Made by a program: the position numbers and the translations under genes
The notes under the pieces: model-generated
The model's database searches: none
What the model saw: only the letters and a program-made list of their open reading frames with translations
What the model was told of the DNA's origin: nothing
NCBI GenBank assembly: GCA_900319485.1
Contig: ONOQ01000010.1
Location: 1-64,000, forward strand
Origin: an uncultured Bacteroidales bacterium
GTDB taxonomy: Bacteria; Bacteroidota; Bacteroidia; Bacteroidales; UBA932
Length of the DNA: 64,000 nt
Direction of reading: 5' to 3'
Shown: piece by piece, positions 51,258 through 59,451 of the stretch
Layout of the letters: each line of letters starts with the position of its first letter
Position numbering within the stretch: the first letter of the stretch is position 1

Positions 51258-52718
51258 ATGAATCAGCGGTTTATCTTTGCGGTAGTATTGAGCCTCCTTG
51301 CGGCGGCATGCACGCCCACGTATGACGTGGTAGTGGTGGGCGGCGGCACGGGAGGCACGGCTGCAGCAATAGAGGCGGCCCGTGACGGGGCAAGCGTGCT
51401 CATTGTGGAGGAAAGTCCCTGGCTTGGCGGCATGCTCACAAGCGCCGGGGTAAGCGCCATAGACGGCAACTACCGCCTCCGCGGCGGCATCTTTGGGGAA
51501 TTCACGGACTCCCTGGCGGCACGCTGCGGCGGGTATGACGCTCTCAAATCCGGCTGGGTGTCCAACATCCTTTTCAATCCCGCCGTAGGGGCCGATATCC
51601 TGGCCGATATTGCCGATAATTCCGGCGTGGAAGTGCGGTTCAATTGTCATCCCGAGCGAAGCCGAGGGATCTCCCGAAAGAGCGGCCACTGGCGCCTCAC
51701 TCTCAGTGACGGCTCCCGCGTAAAGGCCCGTATCCTCATAGACGGGACGGAACTTGGAGACGTAGCACGGGAGGCGGGCGCAAGTGAACTCCAGGACCGC
51801 GTAACCCTGCAGGATATGACCTACGTTGCCACTCTGAAGCAGTATGACCGCGATGTAACGATTGAAGAGCCGGAAGACTACAACCCGGACTTTTACAAGG
51901 ACTGCTGCAGCACCTGGTCCCCGGAGATGATGCTCTCCTACGGCGCCCTCCCGGACGGCCACATTATGCTCAACTGGCCTCAAGGCGGAAACGACATCTA
52001 TCTGGATTACCTCAACTTGCCGCGGGAGGAGGTTTACAGGCAGGCCAAAAACCGCACTTTGGGATACGTCTACTACCTCCAGACGGAACTCGGATACCGT
52101 AACCTGGGCATTGCCGATGACGTTTTCCCCACCGCCGACGGCCTTCCCTTCTACCCGTATTACAGGGAATCCCGCCGCTTTGCCGGAAGGGACACAATGA
52201 CTCTGGAGGCCGCAAAAAGGCCGTATGACTTTGACCTCTACACCCGCGCAGTTGCCGTCGGGGACTACCCCGTAGACCATCACCACAACCAAAATCCCCG
52301 CCGGGAGGAACTCTCCCATCTATGGTACGGAAAAATCCCCTCCTTCAGCGTGCCGCTGGGCGTAGTTGTACCCATAGGAGTGGAAGATCTTCTTATGGCC
52401 GATAAAAACATCTCCGTCACCTGGGAGATGAACGGAGCAACCCGCCTCCAGCCTGTTGTGACTGGCCTTGGACAGGCGGCAGGCGCACTTGCGGCAATTG
52501 CCGTAAAGACAGGAAGGCACCCTTCGGAGGTACCTGCATCGGAGGTGCAGGCCGTCCTTCTGGACCGCGGCTGCTATCTTCTCCCCTTCCTGGACCTTAA
52601 GCCCACGGACCCGGGCTTCCGGGAACTGCAGGAGAAAGGCATAAAAGGAGAAGTCAAGGGTATCGGCCGCAGCATTGACTGGTCAAACGAAACCTGGGTA
52701 AATACACCTGAACAATGA
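51258..52718 (+). CDS. FAD-dependent oxidoreductase lipoprotein
   Basis: A 486-residue FAD-binding protein (FAD_oxidored type) with a lipoprotein signal (LLAAACTP). The Rossmann motif is TYDVVVVGGGTGGTAAAIEAARDG, followed by VLIVEESPWLGGMLTSAGVSAIDG. A C-terminal FAD contact is VPIGVEDLLMADKNISVTWEMNGATRLQPVV. Such secreted enzymes often act on sugars or cell-wall compounds, and the substrate is unknown. Residues 130-139 (CHPERSRGIS) come from an in-frame REP-like repeat at 51645-51675. It overlaps the DUF5009 gene by 4 bp. Confidence 0.86.
   Translation: MNQRFIFAVVLSLLAAACTPTYDVVVVGGGTGGTAAAIEAARDGASVLIVEESPWLGGMLTSAGVSAIDGNYRLRGGIFGEFTDSLAARCGGYDALKSGWVSNILFNPAVGADILADIADNSGVEVRFNCHPERSRGISRKSGHWRLTLSDGSRVKARILIDGTELGDVAREAGASELQDRVTLQDMTYVATLKQYDRDVTIEEPEDYNPDFYKDCCSTWSPEMMLSYGALPDGHIMLNWPQGGNDIYLDYLNLPREEVYRQAKNRTLGYVYYLQTELGYRNLGIADDVFPTADGLPFYPYYRESRRFAGRDTMTLEAAKRPYDFDLYTRAVAVGDYPVDHHHNQNPRREELSHLWYGKIPSFSVPLGVVVPIGVEDLLMADKNISVTWEMNGATRLQPVVTGLGQAAGALAAIAVKTGRHPSEVPASEVQAVLLDRGCYLLPFLDLKPTDPGFRELQEKGIKGEVKGIGRSIDWSNETWVNTPEQ
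51645..51675 (+). repeat. REP-like repeat half-element (CHPERSRGIS type) inside the FAD oxidoreductase gene
   Basis: TGTCATCCCGAGCGAAGCCG followed by AGGGATCTCCC. This sequence is recognisable as a REP-like intergenic repeat widespread in several bacterial phyla, and translates as CHPERSRGIS. Only one arm is visible. It is in frame and leaves no stop. Confidence 0.8.
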
Positions 52719-53881
52719 ACAAAAGAAATCTTGCAATTGACATTTTCAGGGGCCTCACCATGACCCTGATGGTATTTGTGAACGAATTCTGGAAAGTATT
52801 CAACGTGCCCCACTGGCTGGAGCACTATGCCACTTTTGAAGACGGAATGGGCCTCTCCGACATAGTTTTCCCCATGTTCCTCTTTGCTATGGGAATGTCC
52901 ATCCCCTACGCCCTTGAGCGCAGAAGGGAAAAGGGCTACAGCACGGAAAGTACCCTTGGACATATCCTCAGCCGCACCTTCGCCCTCCTTGTCATGGGCG
53001 CGTTCATATGCAATCAGGAATCAAGGCCGATGACCGGAAACCGCGCCCTGTGGGTGCTCCTTATGGTAGTTGGATTCTTCCTCACCTGGAACCAGTACGC
53101 GAAGGACTTCAAGCCCGCAAAATGGCTGAAACTTGCCGGAGGGCTCCTCCTTGCAGGGCTCGCGATAGGCTACCGCACCCCGGACGGGAAACTCTTCGAG
53201 GGCCTGTGGTGGGGTATCCTTGGCCAGATTGGCTGGATGTACCTTTTCTGCGCTCTCACCTACCTTCTCTGCCGTGAAAGGCAGTGGGTGATCCCCGTTA
53301 TCTGGGCAGTGCTCTGCGCTGTTAATCTTATGTCCGTTCCAATGCGTGACGGCGGCCTAATTATGGGGAATAACATTCTCGTAGACCTTGTTAATGCCCT
53401 TCAACTTGGAAACGGCCACGGCGCCATAATGGGACTTGGCGGCCTTATGCTTACGCTGGCCGATTGGAATCTTGCGGCTCAGCCATCGGCCCGGAAAACA
53501 GGCCTTGGCGCTGCCGCGGCGGCGGTTCTGCTGGTCCTTGGGATGGCTGCGCGTACCGGATGGATTGTATCCAAAAACCTTGGAACCCTGCCCTGGTGCC
53601 TCTTTGTGCTGGCCATCTCCGTTGCCCTGTACACACTTCTCCGCTTCCTTGAAAGGAAGGGTTGGACGGGCTGGTTCAAACCCCTTACTCCCGCCGGCAC
53701 CGCCACCCTTACCGTCTATATGATTCCCTACCTTTTCATAGCCCTCTGGGTTGCGGTAAGCCCTACCCCCGCCCCCTGGCTAACAGGATGGGTGGGAGTT
53801 GGGAAATGCGTCCTTATGGCCGCAGTCTACATAGGCTGCGCCTGGGGATTCACAAAGGCTGGAATCAAATTAAAGATCTAA
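52715..53881 (+). CDS. DUF5009 / heparan-alpha-glucosaminide N-acetyltransferase-like membrane protein
   Basis: A 388-residue protein with about ten membrane helices. It starts RNLAIDIFRGLTMTLMVFVNEFW, continues with GMGLSDIVFPMFLFAMGMSIPYALERR, and ends with TPAGTATLTVYMIPYLFIAL. This matches DUF5009, related to the human lysosomal enzyme HGSNAT and to bacterial YeiB-type proteins. A transmembrane acetylation of sugars is possible but unproven; the conserved His of HGSNAT is not obvious in the first loop. It overlaps the FAD enzyme by 4 bp and its end overlaps the convergent phosphoesterase by 12 bp. Confidence 0.82.
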   Translation: MNKRNLAIDIFRGLTMTLMVFVNEFWKVFNVPHWLEHYATFEDGMGLSDIVFPMFLFAMGMSIPYALERRREKGYSTESTLGHILSRTFALLVMGAFICNQESRPMTGNRALWVLLMVVGFFLTWNQYAKDFKPAKWLKLAGGLLLAGLAIGYRTPDGKLFEGLWWGILGQIGWMYLFCALTYLLCRERQWVIPVIWAVLCAVNLMSVPMRDGGLIMGNNILVDLVNALQLGNGHGAIMGLGGLMLTLADWNLAAQPSARKTGLGAAAAAVLLVLGMAARTGWIVSKNLGTLPWCLFVLAISVALYTLLRFLERKGWTGWFKPLTPAGTATLTVYMIPYLFIALWVAVSPTPAPWLTGWVGVGKCVLMAAVYIGCAWGFTKAGIKLKI

Positions 53882-54910
53882 CTGCTGCTGGATGTAACCG
53901 CCGCATAGGCGCACCCAGGTGCGGAAACCGGGATTCCCTTCCCGGAACTGGAATACGCGGCATCCGGACACCGTTCCGGGTGCCGTATGTGTATCTGAAG
54001 GGATGTATCCGTCAATGCCAAGATGATTGTATATGGTGTCAGAGCCGGAGAATCGGCCATAGATGAAATGAATCTGGCCGAAGTCAAGGACATAGTCGCA
54101 GTCGTGGTCGTGGCCGGTGACTATGGCCTTTACGTCCCCCATTTCACGGAACTGGGCAAAGAGGCCGGAATTGAGGCGTGACGGGCACGGGGGCTCCCCG
54201 TCTGTTCCGGCAATGGGCTTCACGCCGGCATCCACGGCTTCCTTCAGTTCGCAGAGCGGGATATGGAAAAACGCCAGCGCCGGGATATGGCCCAGTTTCT
54301 CACTCATAGCGCGGTACCAGGATATCTGGCTGTGGCGGATATAGTCATAGCAGTGGACCTCCTCCTCGCCTTTCAGGACCACGGCGTCCATAGAGTCAAA
54401 GAGATAGAAAGCCCAGTCCTGTCCAAGGGTAATCACATCGTTGGAACAGCCGTAGATGCCGTCTTTTGGGGGCAGGTTGACGCATCCCGGAAGGCTCCGG
54501 ATGGCCGCAAACATATCCTCACGGGTGCTCCCGAACTGGGAATCGTGGTTTCCAAGGGCCACAGCCCACGGAATGCCGCTATCGGCCAGTGGCTGAAGTA
54601 TTTCCATGGCGCTCTCTATGTCCGGACGGCCGAAGACTATGTCTCCTGTATGGATAATGAGATCCGGCTTCTCCGCGGCAATCATCTCCTCAACGCACCT
54701 AAGGGCCCTTTCACTTCTGGGATCCCCCTTGATGTAATGGGTATCCGTGAACTGCAGCACCTTGAAAGTGCCGCCGGGGCCGTAATTGAACTTTCGGGCT
54801 ATGTACAAGTCCTTCGTCTCCGAACTCCGCTCACAGCGAAGCAGCGCCGGCGCCGCCGCCGCTCCCGCAACGGCAAGAGCCGCCCCCTTGAGGAATGATC
54901 TGCGTTTCAT
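53870..54910 (-). CDS. Secreted calcineurin-like metallophosphoesterase, Tat-type signal
   Basis: A 346-residue phosphoesterase with a twin-arginine-like leader (MKRRSFLKGAALAVAGAAAA), so it probably reaches the periplasm folded. Metal-binding motifs of the calcineurin fold are QFTDTHYIKGD, HTGDIVFGRPD, ALGNHDSQFG, FFHIPL and VTGHDHDCDY. Such enzymes cleave phosphomonoesters or diesters. It lies downstream of the glycan locus but after a strong terminator, in the same direction. Its end overlaps DUF5009 by 12 bp. A role with the neighbouring phosphodiester glycosidase is possible but is inference. Confidence 0.9.
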   Translation of the reverse strand: MKRRSFLKGAALAVAGAAAAPALLRCERSSETKDLYIARKFNYGPGGTFKVLQFTDTHYIKGDPRSERALRCVEEMIAAEKPDLIIHTGDIVFGRPDIESAMEILQPLADSGIPWAVALGNHDSQFGSTREDMFAAIRSLPGCVNLPPKDGIYGCSNDVITLGQDWAFYLFDSMDAVVLKGEEEVHCYDYIRHSQISWYRAMSEKLGHIPALAFFHIPLCELKEAVDAGVKPIAGTDGEPPCPSRLNSGLFAQFREMGDVKAIVTGHDHDCDYVLDFGQIHFIYGRFSGSDTIYNHLGIDGYIPSDTHTAPGTVSGCRVFQFREGNPGFRTWVRLCGGYIQQQLDL

Positions 54911-54921
54911 ATATCTAAAAT

Positions 54922-54964
54922 ACTAAAAAAGCGCCGGCTCCCGTCGCCCGGGGGCCGGCGCTTT
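54922..54964 (-). terminator. Terminator at the end of the glycan locus
   Basis: AAAGCGCCGGC (54928-54938) pairs perfectly over 11 bp with 54954-54964. On the minus strand it is followed by TTTTTTAG. It ends the SusC-to-BACON-lipoprotein transcription unit. Confidence 0.88.
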
Positions 54965-54983
54965 GAAAAAATCCATTACAGGA

Positions 54984-56936
54984 TTAAGGATTGAAGATAA
55001 ACTTTGCGATGGTTGCAAGACCGGAGTGAACGACATACATCTCGATCACACCTTCGCCCTCACGAAGCAGGATATCTGCACTGTTGGCTCCGTTGGGCCA
55101 TTCGGCCGTAATCCAGTCGGCAGTCTTTACAGTGGCAAGTACCTGAGGATTCGCGATATCGGTGATGTCAAGCACATAGATGTCGGCATTGAATCCGGCC
55201 CAGGTGAAGTGATAGCCCTGAGTGAAAGCAAGGATTTTCTTGCCATTGTAATCCAGGACATCCATATTGTTCTGGTTCTCATTGCCGCCAGCGCCTGCAT
55301 TAGTGATTTCCGTCCAAGGTTCATATTCAATACCGGCCATATCGGCTGCCCACTTGGGAGTATAAGCGTCTTTACGATAGTACACTTTCTCCGTACCGTC
55401 ATAAGCGCGGAACAGGATTCCGTCGTGAAGATCGTCACCGTATGAAATAGCTGCGCCATATTCCGGCACCCACATAGCATCACCAGAAGCGGCACCACTG
55501 TTCTGAGTACCATAGTAATTTGCCACGGCCTCGTAGTTGGCTATATCGTAACCGAACCAATACATTGCGCCAGCGGCAACGCCTGTGATGGAACCCTTTG
55601 TAGCAAGGTCACCACGGGCACGGAAACCGCCGAGTGTACCATACAGGCCATTCGGGAGTGCAATTAACTTGGGCGTATCGTTTTCACTCTTGGCGCAGTA
55701 CACGTTGAGGGTGCCGCCTGAAGTAAGTTCACCGGTATCCCAGTTCATCTCAGCATCCACATTCTCTGCAATAATGATATTGCCGGCATCGTCGCTGCAA
55801 ATTGAGGTAGGCTTTACACCAGAGATGGCGATTTCCTTCAAATAGGCGCCTGTCTCAGAATTCAGCGCGTGAATCTTTTCCATGTCTGAAACAAGGAGAG
55901 CGCCATCGTTCGTGAAGGCAAGACGGTTATAAGTGGGCTCAATCGCATCAGGGAATGCAACTGCCCACTCCATCTGAGGGGTAACCGGGGCCTCAAGGCC
56001 ATCCTGATAAACCTGGAAATAACCTCCAAATTTATCGCCATAGAGATCTTCTGCAGCATTCACATAAATCCAGTTGTCACGTGCGATATAAGCATCGTTG
56101 GGCTTAACGGTAATAACAATAGAACTCTCTTCCTGCTTGAATTCCAGCCAGCTGGTGTCCTCCGGCGGCCATTCTTCGTCATAATGCACACGCCAGTCAA
56201 GGTTGGTAACAACGCCAATCGTGAAGGTGCCTCCTTCCTGAGGAATACTCAGACGGCCGCCATATTGGATTGCGCCGTGATCCTCATCAAATTCAAAAAA
56301 TGCCTCAAATGCAGCCTGCGTAATCTTGATGCTGCTGGAAAGGTCTCCTGCAGCAATTTTGATTACAGCCTCGCGGGCTTCAAGGTCAGTAGAAGCATCT
56401 ACGGTAAGGTTAACCTTGCTGGTGGTCATACCCTTTGTAGCGGCATTATGAACCCAATCTACTGCCTCGGGGATGGTAACCTCGTACTCAACATTGGCTT
56501 CAACCTCAACTTCAACATTGCCTCCTTCAGCGCTGACCTCATATTCAAGGGTCTTGATGTTGAGGCCGTTGAGCTGAAGCTGGTTTACGGTAACCTCGGC
56601 CTTTGCCTTACCGGCAGTGATCGTGATCTTGGCACTGCGGTTGTCATAGGTCTCGTTCTTGGTTGCCGATGCCTTCACGGAGCAGTCCTCACCGGCTTTG
56701 CCGCTGGCGGTGGAGACGGTGAGCCAGTCGGCGTCCGATGCGGCGGTCCAGTCGGCGGTTGACTTGAACTTGACGGTCACGATGTCACCGTCCACAGGGA
56801 CGGAGACCGTAGACTCCGAGACAAGCGTAATGCTGTCATCGGCAGTCTTTCCATTGTCCTTTCCAGGCTGTTCCTGGGGTGTGCAGGCCCAGAGGGCGGC
56901 CAGCACAAGGGCGGAAAACAAAAAGATTTTTTTCAT
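54984..56936 (-). CDS. BACON-domain lipoprotein with C-terminal propeller-like region
   Basis: A 650-residue lipoprotein (lipobox LAALWACTP). Residues about 35-120, 125-210 and 225-315 look like three BACON-type beta-sandwich domains (for example STADWTAASDADWLTVS followed by NRSAKITITAG and VTVNQ). BACON domains are common in Bacteroidetes surface proteins and may bind glycans or act as spacers. Residues about 325-650 contain repeated strands such as LAFTNDGALLVSDMEKIHALNSETG and IYVLDITDIANPQVLATV, resembling a beta-propeller. It is the last gene of the locus and probably a surface glycan-binding protein. The substrate is unknown. Confidence 0.83.
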   Translation of the reverse strand: MKKIFLFSALVLAALWACTPQEQPGKDNGKTADDSITLVSESTVSVPVDGDIVTVKFKSTADWTAASDADWLTVSTASGKAGEDCSVKASATKNETYDNRSAKITITAGKAKAEVTVNQLQLNGLNIKTLEYEVSAEGGNVEVEVEANVEYEVTIPEAVDWVHNAATKGMTTSKVNLTVDASTDLEAREAVIKIAAGDLSSSIKITQAAFEAFFEFDEDHGAIQYGGRLSIPQEGGTFTIGVVTNLDWRVHYDEEWPPEDTSWLEFKQEESSIVITVKPNDAYIARDNWIYVNAAEDLYGDKFGGYFQVYQDGLEAPVTPQMEWAVAFPDAIEPTYNRLAFTNDGALLVSDMEKIHALNSETGAYLKEIAISGVKPTSICSDDAGNIIIAENVDAEMNWDTGELTSGGTLNVYCAKSENDTPKLIALPNGLYGTLGGFRARGDLATKGSITGVAAGAMYWFGYDIANYEAVANYYGTQNSGAASGDAMWVPEYGAAISYGDDLHDGILFRAYDGTEKVYYRKDAYTPKWAADMAGIEYEPWTEITNAGAGGNENQNNMDVLDYNGKKILAFTQGYHFTWAGFNADIYVLDITDIANPQVLATVKTADWITAEWPNGANSADILLREGEGVIEMYVVHSGLATIAKFIFNP

Positions 56937-56959
56937 AATGTTTAATAATTAGTGGTTTG

Positions 56960-58366
56960 TTAAAGTGTTTCCAAATATGCATTGATTGCCTCTTCAAAGG
57001 CATCCCAATATTCATACATCCTTATATGGCAGAGGTCAAATATAAACAGCCCTTCGGCACTGCCCAGCATAGTGTTCACTATATCCGGGATAAGAGCCTC
57101 CTGTCCTCCTTCCGTAAATCCGGAACTATTGCCGATATCGGGGCCCGCAGCAAAGGGAACCGCCCCGGCAAGGCGCTTTGCTCCAAGTTTTGCAAAGCCC
57201 TCCATGGTCCATTCCCCATTGCCGTGGACTCCGGTTGTTCCGGCATAGGCACCAAGGAAAATGAAGTCCAGAAGATCGGCAAAACCGGTTTTCTGATAAG
57301 CCTCGGTAGCCCATTTATACGTGCTCTCGTTGGCTTTCAGATCATATTTTGCACTTGTCCAGTTAACGCCGCTGCAGTAATACTCAGAGAACCAGGCTCC
57401 CACATACACTCCGAAACGGATATCCGGGGCGACTTCGTGCACCCTTGACGCAGCCTTTTCAATGAAATCATGGATGATCTTGCAGCGGAACGTGAGCCAG
57501 TTGCGCTCCAGAGTGCTTGGAGAGCCAATGCTGGTTTTACCCTGGGCTATAACCGGCCAGTTTTTGGGCGCCGCCCCAAGGTATTCCGTGAATATGGCCT
57601 TCGCGGCATCTGTATAACCTGCGTCAAGGCCGTAGTCGTCATAACGGCAGCGGTCAAGGACTATCCCGTCAAGGCCTTCGTAGGATGCCAGTTCACCCAG
57701 GAGAGTCAGGAGAAACTCCTGCACCTGAGGGTTTGCGGGATCAAGGAAACGGGGGCCTGTATCAGGATCATCCATAGAATTGGTAAGTCCTGAGGGGAGG
57801 TTGTCCACGGCGCACCAACTCTTGTTATCGGGCTGGTCATAGAGCATTCCGGCATCCCCGATAGATGAATGATATCCGCCCACCATGGTATTGATGGCGG
57901 CATTTACCCTGAGTCCTGCGGCGTGGCCGGCAGTTATGAAAGCGCCCAGATAATCAAAGGTTTCCGTTCGTTCTATCCAGCGATATCCGTTTGACCAGGC
58001 CGCCACTTTCCGGCAGGCGGGAGCCACGGCCGATTCAAACAGGACGTCTCCGCTGGTGGGACGCACATCCACGATGACGTCCGTAAAGCCCATCTTTGCT
58101 ATACGCTTGCAATCGGCCTCGATATAGGTCACATCGTTGGCGTAATACTTGAAATTGGCCGCGGCATCAATCCAGATATAACGCGGCTTGCCCTTGATCT
58201 CAGGCAGGCCGGGATTATCCGGTCCGTCCGGCATTTCAGGGGTGTCGGGCTCCGGTTCAGTCCATTCCTCACGCCATTTGTAGGCCGACGGATCCTCCTT
58301 GGGGGAACAGGCGCCCAAAACAGCGGCAAGAATGCAGGCCGATATCAATGTCATCCTTCTTCTCAT
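56960..58366 (-). CDS. GHL10-type glycoside hydrolase lipoprotein
   Basis: A 468-residue lipoprotein (VLGACSPK) with a Pro/Glu/Asp-rich linker. The rest is a TIM-barrel resembling the glycosyl hydrolase-like 10 family (formerly DUF187). Typical segments are RYIWIDAAANF, KMGFTDVIVDVRPTSGDVLFES, RVNAAINTMVGGYHSS, GLDGIVLDRCRYDDYG with probable catalytic acidic residues, and PDIRFGVYVGAWFSEYY. These enzymes are predicted to act on surface or host glycans, and few are characterised. It overlaps the phosphodiester glycosidase gene by 4 bp. Confidence 0.86.
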   Translation of the reverse strand: MRRRMTLISACILAAVLGACSPKEDPSAYKWREEWTEPEPDTPEMPDGPDNPGLPEIKGKPRYIWIDAAANFKYYANDVTYIEADCKRIAKMGFTDVIVDVRPTSGDVLFESAVAPACRKVAAWSNGYRWIERTETFDYLGAFITAGHAAGLRVNAAINTMVGGYHSSIGDAGMLYDQPDNKSWCAVDNLPSGLTNSMDDPDTGPRFLDPANPQVQEFLLTLLGELASYEGLDGIVLDRCRYDDYGLDAGYTDAAKAIFTEYLGAAPKNWPVIAQGKTSIGSPSTLERNWLTFRCKIIHDFIEKAASRVHEVAPDIRFGVYVGAWFSEYYCSGVNWTSAKYDLKANESTYKWATEAYQKTGFADLLDFIFLGAYAGTTGVHGNGEWTMEGFAKLGAKRLAGAVPFAAGPDIGNSSGFTEGGQEALIPDIVNTMLGSAEGLFIFDLCHIRMYEYWDAFEEAINAYLETL

Positions 58367-59451
58367 TTTGCTTTCAGGATTACCACAGAAGCCACAGGAC
58401 GCTGAGAGCCGTCAGATACCTTGATTGTCTCCTGTCCCTGCACCAGAAGGCAACTGGAGCCGCCTCCGTCAAGGTTCAGGGCAACTTTGCAGCCAAGCGC
58501 CTGAAGCACCTTGGCCTCTTCCTCAAACGTCATTCCGGCAACTCCTTCAGTCATTCCGCGGCCTTCGCACACGAAAAGGACCAGGAGGTTATCGGCCGTA
58601 TAACCTATTGCGGTACGCGGGTGACGGGCTAGGGGCATCTTGTCATCGGCGCCGTCACCATAGAGAAGTTCCGCCTCCCAGGTGTTTACGATCTCCCCGC
58701 CGTTAATGAGGACGGGGCCGCCGCCGATAGCCGTCTGAGGGGCAAAATCATAAGCCTCCGTGGGGAATGAAGCGTCCGGAATCTGGAGGGGCGCGGCATC
58801 CCAGGAGTTCTTGGCGGGCTCGCTGTAAAGATAGTGCTTTGCGCCGCCGCTCCAGTAGGTCCAGCCCACTTTTGGCTCATTCTCAAGCGGAGAAGCAGCC
58901 ATACTTTCATTCTGGTAGAAGACTCCACGGGTGGGATAGTACATCGTTACCCAGTCCGTGGACGCGTAGTTTATATTCACCCCGTAAGTGCGCCCGCCGC
59001 TCACTGCAACAGACGCATTGTAGTTCTTTCCTCCTTCGGCAAAGAAATAGCCGCCGTTGACTATGACCGGAGCCGCGGTCTGGGTATAGAAGGCCGATGG
59101 AGTCTTCAGGGACTCGGTGGTGCCGCCGATCTTGGGGTCATCGATGGCCTTCACGTCCCAGGTAACCTTAGAGAGGTCGGCCACGGCGATATACGCGATG
59201 GCCTTGACCCCGCCAAGGGTCTCCGGACTGCGGTATACTGCAATGCCTTCCGGCAGGGCAGCATAGGAGGCCGATACATTGGTCCAGCCCTGCTCCACGA
59301 TTCCGGGATGGGGCTCTGCGGGAGCCTCCGGCTCCTTACCTTGCTCCTCCTCCCACGCATCCCAGCGCCAGGCGGGCATATCGGCAGTAGCGGCCGCCTG
59401 ACAGGAGACCGCTGCCACCATAATAAAAGGAATTAGTTTTGAAGCTTTCAT
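58363..59451 (-). CDS. Phosphodiester glycosidase (NAGPA family) lipoprotein
   Basis: A 362-residue probable lipoprotein or secreted protein (MVAAVSCQAA). The NAGPA domain runs from about 85 to 360. Family features are AAPVIVNGGYFFAEGGKNYNASVAVSGG, FAPQTAIGGGPVLINGG, HPRTAIGYTADNLLVLFVCEGR and the signature ALNLDGGGSSCLLVQG. The human relative is the uncovering enzyme, which removes GlcNAc from GlcNAc-1-phospho-6-mannose, a sugar phosphodiester. Bacterial members act on related bonds. It overlaps its neighbours by 4 bp on each side, inside the SusC/SusD locus. Confidence 0.9.
   Translation of the reverse strand: MKASKLIPFIMVAAVSCQAAATADMPAWRWDAWEEEQGKEPEAPAEPHPGIVEQGWTNVSASYAALPEGIAVYRSPETLGGVKAIAYIAVADLSKVTWDVKAIDDPKIGGTTESLKTPSAFYTQTAAPVIVNGGYFFAEGGKNYNASVAVSGGRTYGVNINYASTDWVTMYYPTRGVFYQNESMAASPLENEPKVGWTYWSGGAKHYLYSEPAKNSWDAAPLQIPDASFPTEAYDFAPQTAIGGGPVLINGGEIVNTWEAELLYGDGADDKMPLARHPRTAIGYTADNLLVLFVCEGRGMTEGVAGMTFEEEAKVLQALGCKVALNLDGGGSSCLLVQGQETIKVSDGSQRPVASVVILKAK

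Noticed and set aside
51252..52319. Minus-strand frame of 355 codons opposite the FAD oxidoreductase
   Set aside because: No domain similarity and fully inside a recognisable gene on the other strand.
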